A stretch of 64,000 nt of DNA, taken from BP-464 sp045805505. GTDB lineage: Bacteria; Actinomycetota; Thermoleophilia; Solirubrobacterales; Solirubrobacteraceae. Numbering within the stretch: the stretch's first letter is position 1; each line of letters opens with the position of its first letter. Shown in pieces: positions 31,800 through 39,060 of this stretch. A program made the position numbers and the translations under genes. Under the pieces are notes generated by a model. That model was not told where the DNA came from and ran no database searches. It was given only the letters and a program-made list of their open reading frames with translations. The stretch covers positions 1 through 64,000 of the forward strand of contig JBJMLA010000086.1 in assembly GCA_045805505.1 (NCBI GenBank). The letters are read 5' to 3'.

Positions 31800-34004
31800 A
31801 TGCGATTCCGCCCGATGTTGCTCCTGCCCGCCCTGCTGGTCGCCCTCCACGCCCCCGCGGCGCTGGCCGACCCCGCGGTCGTCACGCCCCCCTATGACCC
31901 CACGTGGTACAAGGCCGCCGGAGGCGACTGGACCCAGGCGACCATCGCCTCGGCAGACGGCACCAAGCTCCACGCCGACATCCTGCGCCCCGCGGGCGCC
32001 AAGGCGAGCGACAAGACACCGGTCATCCTGTCGATCGGGCCGTACTTCAACCACTCGGGCCAGACCGGCCCGGCCGGCCCCGCCGAGAACTCCTCCTACA
32101 CGCCCATCGGCACCGAGGGCGTCGGGCCGTCGGATCGCTTCGCGGACTTCGTCGCCGGCTCGGGCCTGCTGAAGAAGGGCTACTCGTTCGTCATGGTCGA
32201 CCTGCGCGGCTTCGGCGGCTCGGAGGGCTGCCTGGACTGGGCGGGGGCCGGCGAGCAGGGCGACGTCAAGGCCGCTGTCGAATGGGCGGCCAAGCAGCCG
32301 TGGTCGACCGGCCTCGTCGGCACCTACGGCAAGTCCTACGACGCCCTCACCGGCCTGATCGCCGCGACGCTGCACCCCAACGGGCTCGGCGCGGTCGTCT
32401 CGCAGGAGCCGGTCTACGACGACTACCGCTACCTCTACGGCGACGGCATGCGCCGCGAGAACTCGCTCGCCACGCCCGCCCTGTACGACGCGATCGCGTC
32501 CACCCCGGGCCCGCTGGCCGACGACCCCGCCTACAACCAGGCGTCGCTGAACACGCCCGACTGCACGGGTCAGAACTACCTCGCGCAGGCCGGTGACGAC
32601 AACCACGCCAGCGACTTCTGGAAGCAGCGCAACTTCATCGAGAAGATCAAGGGCTCGGCGGTCCCGATCTTCTTCACCCAGGGCCTGACCGAGAACAACA
32701 CCGCGCCCGACGGCCTGGCCGAGTTCCTCGGCAACCACGCGGGCTTCCAGCGCGCCTGGTTCGGCCCGTGGGAGCACGTCCGCGGCAACGAGACCTGCGC
32801 CGACGGCGACGGCTCGACCGGGTGCTCGGACTTCCCCGTCGGCCGCCTGAAGATGGGCCGGCGCGGCTGGTTCGACGAGGTCCTGCGGTTCTACGACCTG
32901 TTCCTGAAGAACCAGGAGCCGTCCGTCCAGGATCCGCCGATCGCCGTCCAGACCAACGACGGCAAGTGGCGCGGTGAGGCCAGCTGGCCGCCCGCCGACG
33001 CCGCCGCGTTCACGACGAAGCTGCGGGCCGGGACCTACACCGACCTCGCGCAGTCGTCGGGCTACGGCGACAACGGCGCTCCGGGCGCCCAGCCCGGCGC
33101 CTGGACGATCTCCAAGGTGCTGCCGTACGAGGTCGACCTCGCCGGCGCGCCGGTCGCCACGGTCGACGTCACCACGGTGGCGCCGAACGCCAACCTCGTC
33201 GTCGACGTCTACGACCTCAACAGCAAGGGCGTCGGGCCGCTCGTCTCGCGCCAGGGGTTCCTGGTGCGGTCGCCCGGCGCGAAGCAGAAGATCACGCTGA
33301 GGATGATGTCGGCGGACTGGCGCTTCGTCGCCGGTCACCGCATCGGCGTGCGCGTCACCGACAACAACCAGGAGTGGTGGATCGCCGCCCAGCCGAGCGG
33401 TCAGACGGTGGTCGTCAACGGCGGCACCATCGCGCTGCCGTTCCTCAAGTTCGCGCGGCCCACCACGATCGAGGGCGACTCGGGCGTCCAGCTGAAGTCC
33501 TACCTCGCGGAGACAGAGGACGCGGGTGACCAGCTGGCCACCTCGGTGTCCTCCGCGTTCGTCGTGCCGCCCGCGCTGGCCCAGCCCTCGCCGGGCGATC
33601 CGGGCACGCCGGAGGCCATTGCGGCGGCCCAGCGCCACGCCAAGGTGCTCGCCGGGAGCTCGGTGACCAGCGGCGCGTCCTACACGGCGTCGGGCGCGCC
33701 GGCGACCGCCGGTTCGAGCGGCACGAGCAAGCTCAAGCGCATCACGGTCGGCATCGGCCGCGTCAAGCACGCCCGCCACGCGTTCCGGGCCTCCGGCAAG
33801 GCCCCGGCCGGGGCCCGCGTGCTCGTGCGGCTCATCCGCAACCTCAAGCCGGTGGCCAAGCACTGGGTGCGGGCCAACGCGAAGGGCCGCTTCACCACGG
33901 TGTTCAAGAACGTGGCCAAGGGGCGCTACCACGTCCGGGCCTACCTGAAGCTCGACGGCCAGAAGTACCACGCCCGCAGCGGGCGCTGGCTGCGGATCCG
34001 CTAG
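31800..34004 (+). CDS. Secreted CocE/NonD (S15) family hydrolase
   Basis: 734 aa. Signal peptide 1-23 (PMLLLPALLVALHAPAALA). The catalytic alpha/beta domain follows: HADILRPAGAKASDKTPVIL, MVDLRGFGGSEG, nucleophile in VGTYGKSYDALTGLIAA, with the acid/His expected around FFTQGLTENNTAP and FGPWEHVRG. A C-terminal PepX_C-type jelly roll (VDLAGAPVATVDVTTVAPNANLVVDVYDL...GHRIGVRVTD) follows. The last ~100 residues are Lys/Arg-rich beta repeats that may hold it in the wall. Members are X-Pro peptidases, cocaine-esterase-like or acylases; specificity is not readable. Confidence 0.87.
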   Translation: MRFRPMLLLPALLVALHAPAALADPAVVTPPYDPTWYKAAGGDWTQATIASADGTKLHADILRPAGAKASDKTPVILSIGPYFNHSGQTGPAGPAENSSYTPIGTEGVGPSDRFADFVAGSGLLKKGYSFVMVDLRGFGGSEGCLDWAGAGEQGDVKAAVEWAAKQPWSTGLVGTYGKSYDALTGLIAATLHPNGLGAVVSQEPVYDDYRYLYGDGMRRENSLATPALYDAIASTPGPLADDPAYNQASLNTPDCTGQNYLAQAGDDNHASDFWKQRNFIEKIKGSAVPIFFTQGLTENNTAPDGLAEFLGNHAGFQRAWFGPWEHVRGNETCADGDGSTGCSDFPVGRLKMGRRGWFDEVLRFYDLFLKNQEPSVQDPPIAVQTNDGKWRGEASWPPADAAAFTTKLRAGTYTDLAQSSGYGDNGAPGAQPGAWTISKVLPYEVDLAGAPVATVDVTTVAPNANLVVDVYDLNSKGVGPLVSRQGFLVRSPGAKQKITLRMMSADWRFVAGHRIGVRVTDNNQEWWIAAQPSGQTVVVNGGTIALPFLKFARPTTIEGDSGVQLKSYLAETEDAGDQLATSVSSAFVVPPALAQPSPGDPGTPEAIAAAQRHAKVLAGSSVTSGASYTASGAPATAGSSGTSKLKRITVGIGRVKHARHAFRASGKAPAGARVLVRLIRNLKPVAKHWVRANAKGRFTTVFKNVAKGRYHVRAYLKLDGQKYHARSGRWLRIR

Positions 34005-34050
34005 CCGGCGTGGAGGGGGCGGCGTCGCGCCGCCCCCTCTCGCCGATGCC

Positions 34051-35223
34051 TCAGACGCGCTGGATCAGCGTGCCGGTCCCGAGACCGCCGCCGCAGCACA
34101 TCGTCACGAAGCCGATCTCCTTGTCGGAGCGCTCGAGCTCGTGCAGGAGCGTCGTGATCAGGCGGGCGCCCGTGGAGCCCAGCGGGTGGCCGAGGGCCAT
34201 CGCGCCGCCGTTGACGTTGACGCGGTCCATGTCCGGGCTGTGGACGCGGCGCCAGGCGGCGACCACCGGCGCGAACGCCTCGTTGACCTCGAACAGGTCG
34301 ATGTCGTTGATCGACATCGAGTTGCGCTCGAGGATCTTGGCCGTGGCCGGGATCGGGCCCTCGAGCATCTTGACCGGGTCGCAGCCGACGGTCGTCTGGT
34401 CGACGATGCGGGCGCGCGGCGTGAGGCCGAGCTCGCTCGCCTTGTCGGCGCTCATCAGCAGGACCGCGGCGGCGCCGTCGGAGATCTGCGACGCGTTGCC
34501 GGCGGTGACGACGCCGTTCTCCTTGAACACCGTCTTGAGGCCGGCGAGGGTCTCGAGGTCGGTGCCCGGGCGGATGCCCTGGTCGGTGACGTAGGTGTCG
34601 CCGTTGACCTGCATCGGGATGATCTCGCGCTCGAAGCGACCCTCCTCGGTGGCCTGGTGGGCCAGCGCGTGGGAGCGCACGCCCAGCTCGTCGCAGTCGG
34701 CGCGGGTGACCTCGTACTCCTCGGCGATGAGCTCGGCGCCCATGCCCTGGCCGACGATGTTGTGCTGGGCCATCAGCTCGGGCGTGAACGCGTAGCCGAA
34801 GTCCTCCTGGGTCTTCATGCCGGCCGAGAACGGCAGCATGCCCATGTGCTCGACGCCGCCGCCGATGACGACGTCATGCACGCCGGAGGCGATCTGCGAC
34901 GCGGCCAGGTTGACGGCCTGCTGGGCGGAGCCGCACTGCAGGTCGATGGTCGTGGCCGACGTCTCGATCGGGTAGCCGGCCTGGAGCCAGGCGTTGCGCC
35001 CGACGTGCAGGCCCTGGGGCCCGAACTGCTGCACACAACCGGCGATCACGTTCTCGACCTGCGCAGGATCGATGCCCGAGCGCTCGATGACGCCGCGGTA
35101 GGCGGCGCCCAGCAGCACGTTGGGGTGCGTCTCCTTGTAGTAGCCCTTCTCCTTGTGCCCACGGCCGATCGGCGTGCGCGCGGCCTCCACGATGACGACC
35201 TCACGGCCCTCGAGTGCTCCCAT
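34051..35223 (-). CDS. Acetyl-CoA acyltransferase (thiolase)
   Basis: 390 aa, ATG with AAGGAAA in front. The thiolase set is complete: nucleophile in TTIDLQCGSAQQAVNLA, NEAFAPVV, GGAMALGHPLGSTGARL (His) and CCGGGLGTGTLIQ (second Cys). It cleaves 3-ketoacyl-CoA to acetyl-CoA and shortened acyl-CoA. YIETSATTIDLQCGSAQQ-type sequences are seen in steroid/FadA5-like thiolases, but this is not decisive. Divergent from a 3-hydroxyacyl-CoA dehydrogenase, which supplies its substrate. Confidence 0.94.
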   Translation of the reverse strand: MGALEGREVVIVEAARTPIGRGHKEKGYYKETHPNVLLGAAYRGVIERSGIDPAQVENVIAGCVQQFGPQGLHVGRNAWLQAGYPIETSATTIDLQCGSAQQAVNLAASQIASGVHDVVIGGGVEHMGMLPFSAGMKTQEDFGYAFTPELMAQHNIVGQGMGAELIAEEYEVTRADCDELGVRSHALAHQATEEGRFEREIIPMQVNGDTYVTDQGIRPGTDLETLAGLKTVFKENGVVTAGNASQISDGAAAVLLMSADKASELGLTPRARIVDQTTVGCDPVKMLEGPIPATAKILERNSMSINDIDLFEVNEAFAPVVAAWRRVHSPDMDRVNVNGGAMALGHPLGSTGARLITTLLHELERSDKEIGFVTMCCGGGLGTGTLIQRV

Positions 35224-35280
35224 TGACAGCTTTCCTTTGACTCGGTGTCGAAACTCTGAGGTCGACTAGCTTATTGGCGC

Positions 35281-36087
35281 ATGGACGAGCGGCTGGGCAT
35301 CGCCGGAAGCGGCGCGATCGCGTGTGGACTGGCGGCAACGGCCGCCCGGCACGCCGACGACGTCGTGCTGTGGGCGCGATCGGAGGCCAGCGCCGAGCGG
35401 GCGCGCGGCACGGTCGAGAAGGTCTGCGGCCGCCTGAGCGGCGAGGTCCAGGCCAAGCACGTGCGCGTGGTAACCGACATGGCCGAGCTCGCGGCCTGCA
35501 CCTACGTGGTCGAGGCCATCGCCGAGGTCCACGACGCCAAGGCCGCGCTGATCGAGGATCTCGACCGCCACGTCGCCCCCGAGGCGATCGTCGCCACGAC
35601 CACGTCGTCGCTCTCGGTCGAGGCGCTGGCCGCCGCCGGCGCCCATCCCCACCGCTTCGTCGGCCTGCACGTCTTCAACCCGGTCCCGAAGATGAAGCTC
35701 GTCGAGGTCATCTTCCCGGCCGAGGCGAGCGACGACACCCGCGACCGCACGCTCGCCCTGTGCACCGCGCTGGGCAAGACCGCCGTGGTCATCCCCGATT
35801 CCCCCGGCTTCGTCGTCAACCGCCTGCTGTTCCCGTTCCTGTTCAGCGCAGTCGAGCTCCAGGAGTCCAGCGGACTGGCTCCCGAGGCCATCGACGAGTG
35901 CATGAAGCTCGGCGCCAGCCACCCCATGGGCCCGCTGGAGCTGCTGGACTTCGTCGGCCTCGACGTGGCCGAGGCCATCGGCGACGAGATCGGCGTTCCG
36001 GTGCCCGAGCGCATCCGCACCCTCGTCGCCGAGGGCGCAACCGGGCGCAAGGCCGGCCGCGGGCTGTACGACTACGCGGTGGCGTAG
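35281..36087 (+). CDS. 3-hydroxyacyl-CoA dehydrogenase
   Basis: 268 aa. The NAD-binding turn GIAGSGAIACGLAATAA replaces the usual GAGxMG with GSGAIA. Then VVEAIAEVHDAKAALIEDLDRH, TTTSSLSVEALA, GLHVFNPVPKMKLVEVI (catalytic His/Asn region) and SPGFVVNRLLFPFL follow, with a C-terminal 3HCDH domain (GASHPMGPLELLDFVGLD). It oxidises 3-hydroxyacyl-CoA to 3-ketoacyl-CoA, the step before the divergent thiolase. Only 57 bp separate the two starts, so one regulator could serve both. Confidence 0.93.
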   Translation: MDERLGIAGSGAIACGLAATAARHADDVVLWARSEASAERARGTVEKVCGRLSGEVQAKHVRVVTDMAELAACTYVVEAIAEVHDAKAALIEDLDRHVAPEAIVATTTSSLSVEALAAAGAHPHRFVGLHVFNPVPKMKLVEVIFPAEASDDTRDRTLALCTALGKTAVVIPDSPGFVVNRLLFPFLFSAVELQESSGLAPEAIDECMKLGASHPMGPLELLDFVGLDVAEAIGDEIGVPVPERIRTLVAEGATGRKAGRGLYDYAVA

Positions 36088-36100
36088 GGCGCCGCGAGCC

Positions 36101-36895
36101 CTAGACCGCCGCAGCCGCCACCGGAACCTTCGCGGTCACGTCGAGGATCGTCCGGGCCACGAGCGCCGGGTCGTCGACCATCGGCACGTGGCCCAGGCCC
36201 TCGAGCTCGACGTAGTCGGCGGCCGGGATCAGGTCGCGCAGGCGCTTGGCGTAGCCGGCGTGCGGGAGGACGCGGTCGGCGGTGCCCCAGACGATGCGCA
36301 CGGGGCAGTCGATGCCTTCGAAGGCCGTGGGCGGGCCGTCGCGCAGGATCGCCTCCATGAGGTCGAGGTAGATGTCGCACCCGTAGGAGCCCTGCATGAT
36401 GTCGAGCGCCTGACGCGCCGTGTAGCGCTCGGCGTGCGTGCTCAGGTCGCGCAGCGCGAGCTTGCGGAGCCCCGGTCGCTTGGCGAACATCGCGGCGCGC
36501 GGCCCGGCGAGCTGGAGCACCTTGTGCGTGCGCAGGAAGAACGCGCGCAGGCGCGCCTCCTCGGCGCTGCCCCCCTCCCAGCCTCCGGCCGGCGCCACGG
36601 CGACCACCGAACGCGCCCGGCCGCGCGCCGCCAGCTCGAGCGCGAGCCAGCCGCCCAGCGAGTTGCCGCAGACGTGCGCGGTCTCGAACCCGGCGGCGTC
36701 CATCTGCGCCTCGAGGTCGTCGACGAGCGCCGGCACCCCGCACTGCGCGCCCTCGGCCAGCGCCGCGCCGCCGCAGTGCCCGAGGACCACCGGGCTCAGC
36801 AGGTCGTGATGCTCGGCGAGCAGCGGAGCGATCGGCTCCCACATCGCCGGCACACCCGAGAAGCCATGGACGAGGACCAGCGGTGAGCGCTCCAT
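36101..36895 (-). CDS. Alpha/beta hydrolase
   Basis: 264 aa. Oxyanion strand LVLVHGFSGVPAMWEP, nucleophile CGNSLGGWLALELA, acid in RIVWGTADRVLP and histidine in LEGLGHVPMVDDP: a complete Ser-Asp-His site. The cap region contains WEGGSAEEARLRAFFLRT. Cytoplasmic, 264 aa, like epoxide-hydrolase/MhpC relatives. It lies 9 bp downstream of the GNAT gene start-to-stop gap on the same strand and may be co-transcribed. Substrate unknown. Confidence 0.9.
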   Translation of the reverse strand: MERSPLVLVHGFSGVPAMWEPIAPLLAEHHDLLSPVVLGHCGGAALAEGAQCGVPALVDDLEAQMDAAGFETAHVCGNSLGGWLALELAARGRARSVVAVAPAGGWEGGSAEEARLRAFFLRTHKVLQLAGPRAAMFAKRPGLRKLALRDLSTHAERYTARQALDIMQGSYGCDIYLDLMEAILRDGPPTAFEGIDCPVRIVWGTADRVLPHAGYAKRLRDLIPAADYVELEGLGHVPMVDDPALVARTILDVTAKVPVAAAAV

Positions 36896-36904
36896 GTCGC
36901 CACC

Positions 36905-37420
36905 CTACGCCGGTCGGTCGAGCGTGTGCACCTGGACGCCGCGGGGCCAGCGCGGGTGGTCCATGTCGCGCCAGTGGGCGAAGCCGAGCTTGCCGGCCAC
37001 GCCCAGCGAACGGTCGTTGTCGCGGTCGATGATGCAGACGAGCCGCTCGAGACCGCGATCTTCGAACGCGTGGCGGACCGCCTCGGCCCCGCCCTCGGTG
37101 GCCAGGCCCTGGCCCCAGTGCGCCCGGGCCAGCCGCCACCCGACCTCGACCTCCTCGGCCACCGCGGGCAGCGACGGATGCGAGAGGCCGACGAACCCCG
37201 CCAGCTCCCCGGTGCCGAACAGATCGGCCATCCACAGGCCGAAGCCGTGATCGTCCCAGTGGTCGATCATCTTGCGCAGCATCAGGTCGCTCTCGCCGCG
37301 GAACAGGCGCCCCTCGGTGGTGATGAAGCGCATGACCTCGGGATCGGCGTTGATCGCGGCGAACGCCTCCGCGTCGTCGAGGCGCGGGCGGCGGAGGGTC
37401 AGGCGAGCGGTCTCGGGCAC
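36905..37420 (-). CDS. GNAT acetyltransferase (RimJ/RimL-like)
   Basis: 171 aa from GTG 37420, where the sequence begins PETARLTLRRPRLDDAEAFAAINADPEVMRFIT, the classical RimJ/RimL N-terminus. The acetyl-CoA loop is in ARAHWGQGLATEGGAEAVRHAF, followed by RLVCIIDRDNDRSLGVAGKLGF. These are the usual family motifs, so an active N-acetyltransferase is likely. Target (ribosomal protein N-terminus, antibiotic or small molecule) is unknown. Confidence 0.9.
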   Translation of the reverse strand: MPETARLTLRRPRLDDAEAFAAINADPEVMRFITTEGRLFRGESDLMLRKMIDHWDDHGFGLWMADLFGTGELAGFVGLSHPSLPAVAEEVEVGWRLARAHWGQGLATEGGAEAVRHAFEDRGLERLVCIIDRDNDRSLGVAGKLGFAHWRDMDHPRWPRGVQVHTLDRPA

Positions 37421-37439
37421 GGCCCGAAGGTTTTTAGCA

Positions 37440-37538
37440 AGCGTTGAGAAAACGCCGGAAGATGTGTTCCGACGTACCTCGCACTGCAACTCCTCGAAAC
37501 GCACGAAGGGCCCGCGCAAGCGGGCCCTTCGTGTTTCT
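37440..37538 (+). ncRNA. Candidate small RNA ending in a strong intrinsic terminator
   Basis: A ~100-nt stretch of lower GC between the GNAT and CNNM genes. It has three potential stems in a row on plus: GCGTT/AACGC (37441-37455), GGAA/TTCC (37457-37470) and the perfect 14-bp terminator stem. No ORF of note is conserved-looking here. The promoter would be near 37400-37435 but is not clear. Could instead be just the bidirectional terminator of the neighbouring genes. Confidence 0.35.
37502..37536. terminator. Rho-independent terminator, 14-bp perfect stem
   Basis: CACGAAGGGCCCGC and GCGGGCCCTTCGTG pair perfectly around a GCAA tetraloop (37516-37519). On the plus strand TTT follows, giving a typical intrinsic terminator. 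On the minus strand the stem is followed by CGTTTC, so it can also end transcripts from the CNNM gene. A second 9-bp stem, GGCGCAGCA/TGCTGCGCC, lies at 37572-37609. Confidence 0.8.
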
Positions 37539-37676
37539 ACGGTGGACCCACCCCGATCCACCCATATGTGTGGCGCAGCACCGGTTCCTATCGGCAACGC
37601 TGCTGCGCCGTGAGCCTCGCCGTCCCACCGAGCGAGTCTCGACATCCACAACGATGCGGCGCGCGAGAACTTGCGG

Positions 37677-39002
37677 CTATTCGTCGGAGCTGGGCGCGGG
37701 CGTCGCCGGGCGGCGCCGCTCGCGGATCCGGACGGCCTCGATGCGGTTGTCGCGCACCGACTCGACGCGGATCGAGTAGCCGTCGGCCATGACCGTGTCG
37801 CCCCGCTTGGGCAGCCGTCCGAGCTCGGCGAACACGAAGCCGCCGACCGAGTTGTAGGCGTCGGTGTCGATCGGCAGCTCCACCTGGTAATCGAGCAGGT
37901 CGGTGACCGCCACGTGGCCGCGGACGAACCAGTCGCCGTTGGCCAGCCGGCGCACCTCGCCGCCGGCCGGATCCGTCTCGTCGTCGATCTCGCCGACGAC
38001 CTCCTCGATGATGTCCTCGACCGTGACGATGCCGGCCACGCGGCCGTACTCGTCCACGACGACGGCCATCGAGCTGCGCTGGCGCTGCAGATCGGCGAGC
38101 AGGTCGTCGAGTGGCTTGGTCTCCGGGACGATCGGAGCCTCGTTGACGATCGGCTCGATCGAGGCGTTCGCGCCCTCGCTCATCAGGAGCTGGGCGAGCG
38201 AGTTGCTGTGGACGATGCCCCGCACGCGGTCCTGGTTGTGGTCCTCGGTCACCACGAGACGGGTGTGGCCGGAGGAGACGCATCGGCGCAGTGCCGTCTC
38301 GACGTCCTCCGACGTGTCGACGGTGATGACCGCCGGGATCGGCGTCATGACCTGCCGGGCCTCCTGCTCATGCAAATGGAAGACGCCGACGAGCATCCCG
38401 GCCTCGCCCGCGTCGAGCTGGCCGCCCGCGCGCGCCTGGGAGATGATGATCCGCAGCTCGTCGGGCGTCGTGCCCTCCTCGCTGGCGGCCGACGCGTCGA
38501 CGCCCAGCAGCCGCAGCAACCCGTTGGAGGCCGCGTTGAGGCCGCGGATGAAGATCCGCATCGAGCGGTAGAAGATCTCCAGCGGGCGCGCGAGCCGGGC
38601 GGCGGTGGTCTCCGCGTGCAGGATCGCGAAGATCTTGGGCACCTGCTCGCCCGTGGTGATGTGCAGCGCGGTGACGAGCACGTACGCGATCGCCACGGAG
38701 ATGAAGACCGAGAGCCCGTGGGAGACCGAGTCGCCGAACGCCGGCTCGATCAGCTCGGCGATCGCCGGTTCGCCCAGGAAGCCGATGCCCAGCGAGGCCA
38801 GCGTGATGCCGAACTGGCAGGCCGACAGGTACTCGTTGATGTTGTTGTGCTGGTGGACGGCGCGCTTCGCACCGCGGACACCCTCGTTCTCGAGCTCCTC
38901 GAGACGGGCCGGCCGGGACCGCACGAGCGCGAACTCGGCGGCGACGAAGAAGCCGTTGACCGCCACGAGGACGATCACAGCTACGAGCAGGAGCGCCGTC
39001 AC
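37677..39002 (-). CDS. CNNM/CorC-family membrane protein (DUF21-CBS-CorC_HlyC)
   Basis: 441 aa, GTG start. A DUF21 membrane domain occupies ~1-200 (LLLVAVIVLVAVNGFFVAAEFALVRSRPARLEELE, a strong CNNM start). Two CBS domains follow at ~205-335 (VMTPIPAVITVDTSEDVETALRR; VVVDEYGRVAGIVTVEDIIEEVVGEI) and a CorC_HlyC domain at ~345-430. Family members take part in magnesium or cobalt efflux/homeostasis. No operon partner on this strand is obvious. Confidence 0.93.
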   Translation of the reverse strand: MTALLLVAVIVLVAVNGFFVAAEFALVRSRPARLEELENEGVRGAKRAVHQHNNINEYLSACQFGITLASLGIGFLGEPAIAELIEPAFGDSVSHGLSVFISVAIAYVLVTALHITTGEQVPKIFAILHAETTAARLARPLEIFYRSMRIFIRGLNAASNGLLRLLGVDASAASEEGTTPDELRIIISQARAGGQLDAGEAGMLVGVFHLHEQEARQVMTPIPAVITVDTSEDVETALRRCVSSGHTRLVVTEDHNQDRVRGIVHSNSLAQLLMSEGANASIEPIVNEAPIVPETKPLDDLLADLQRQRSSMAVVVDEYGRVAGIVTVEDIIEEVVGEIDDETDPAGGEVRRLANGDWFVRGHVAVTDLLDYQVELPIDTDAYNSVGGFVFAELGRLPKRGDTVMADGYSIRVESVRDNRIEAVRIRERRRPATPAPSSDE

Positions 39003-39060
39003 GAGCTGGACACGTGCGGCGTGCCGCTACTTCGGGGAAGGTCGTCGTCGGCCATGAGGC

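Noticed and set aside
31035..33971. 978-residue minus frame opposite the CocE-type gene
   Set aside because: Most of it is antisense to a convincing secreted hydrolase; only the ATPase (31046-31705, another frame) is real.
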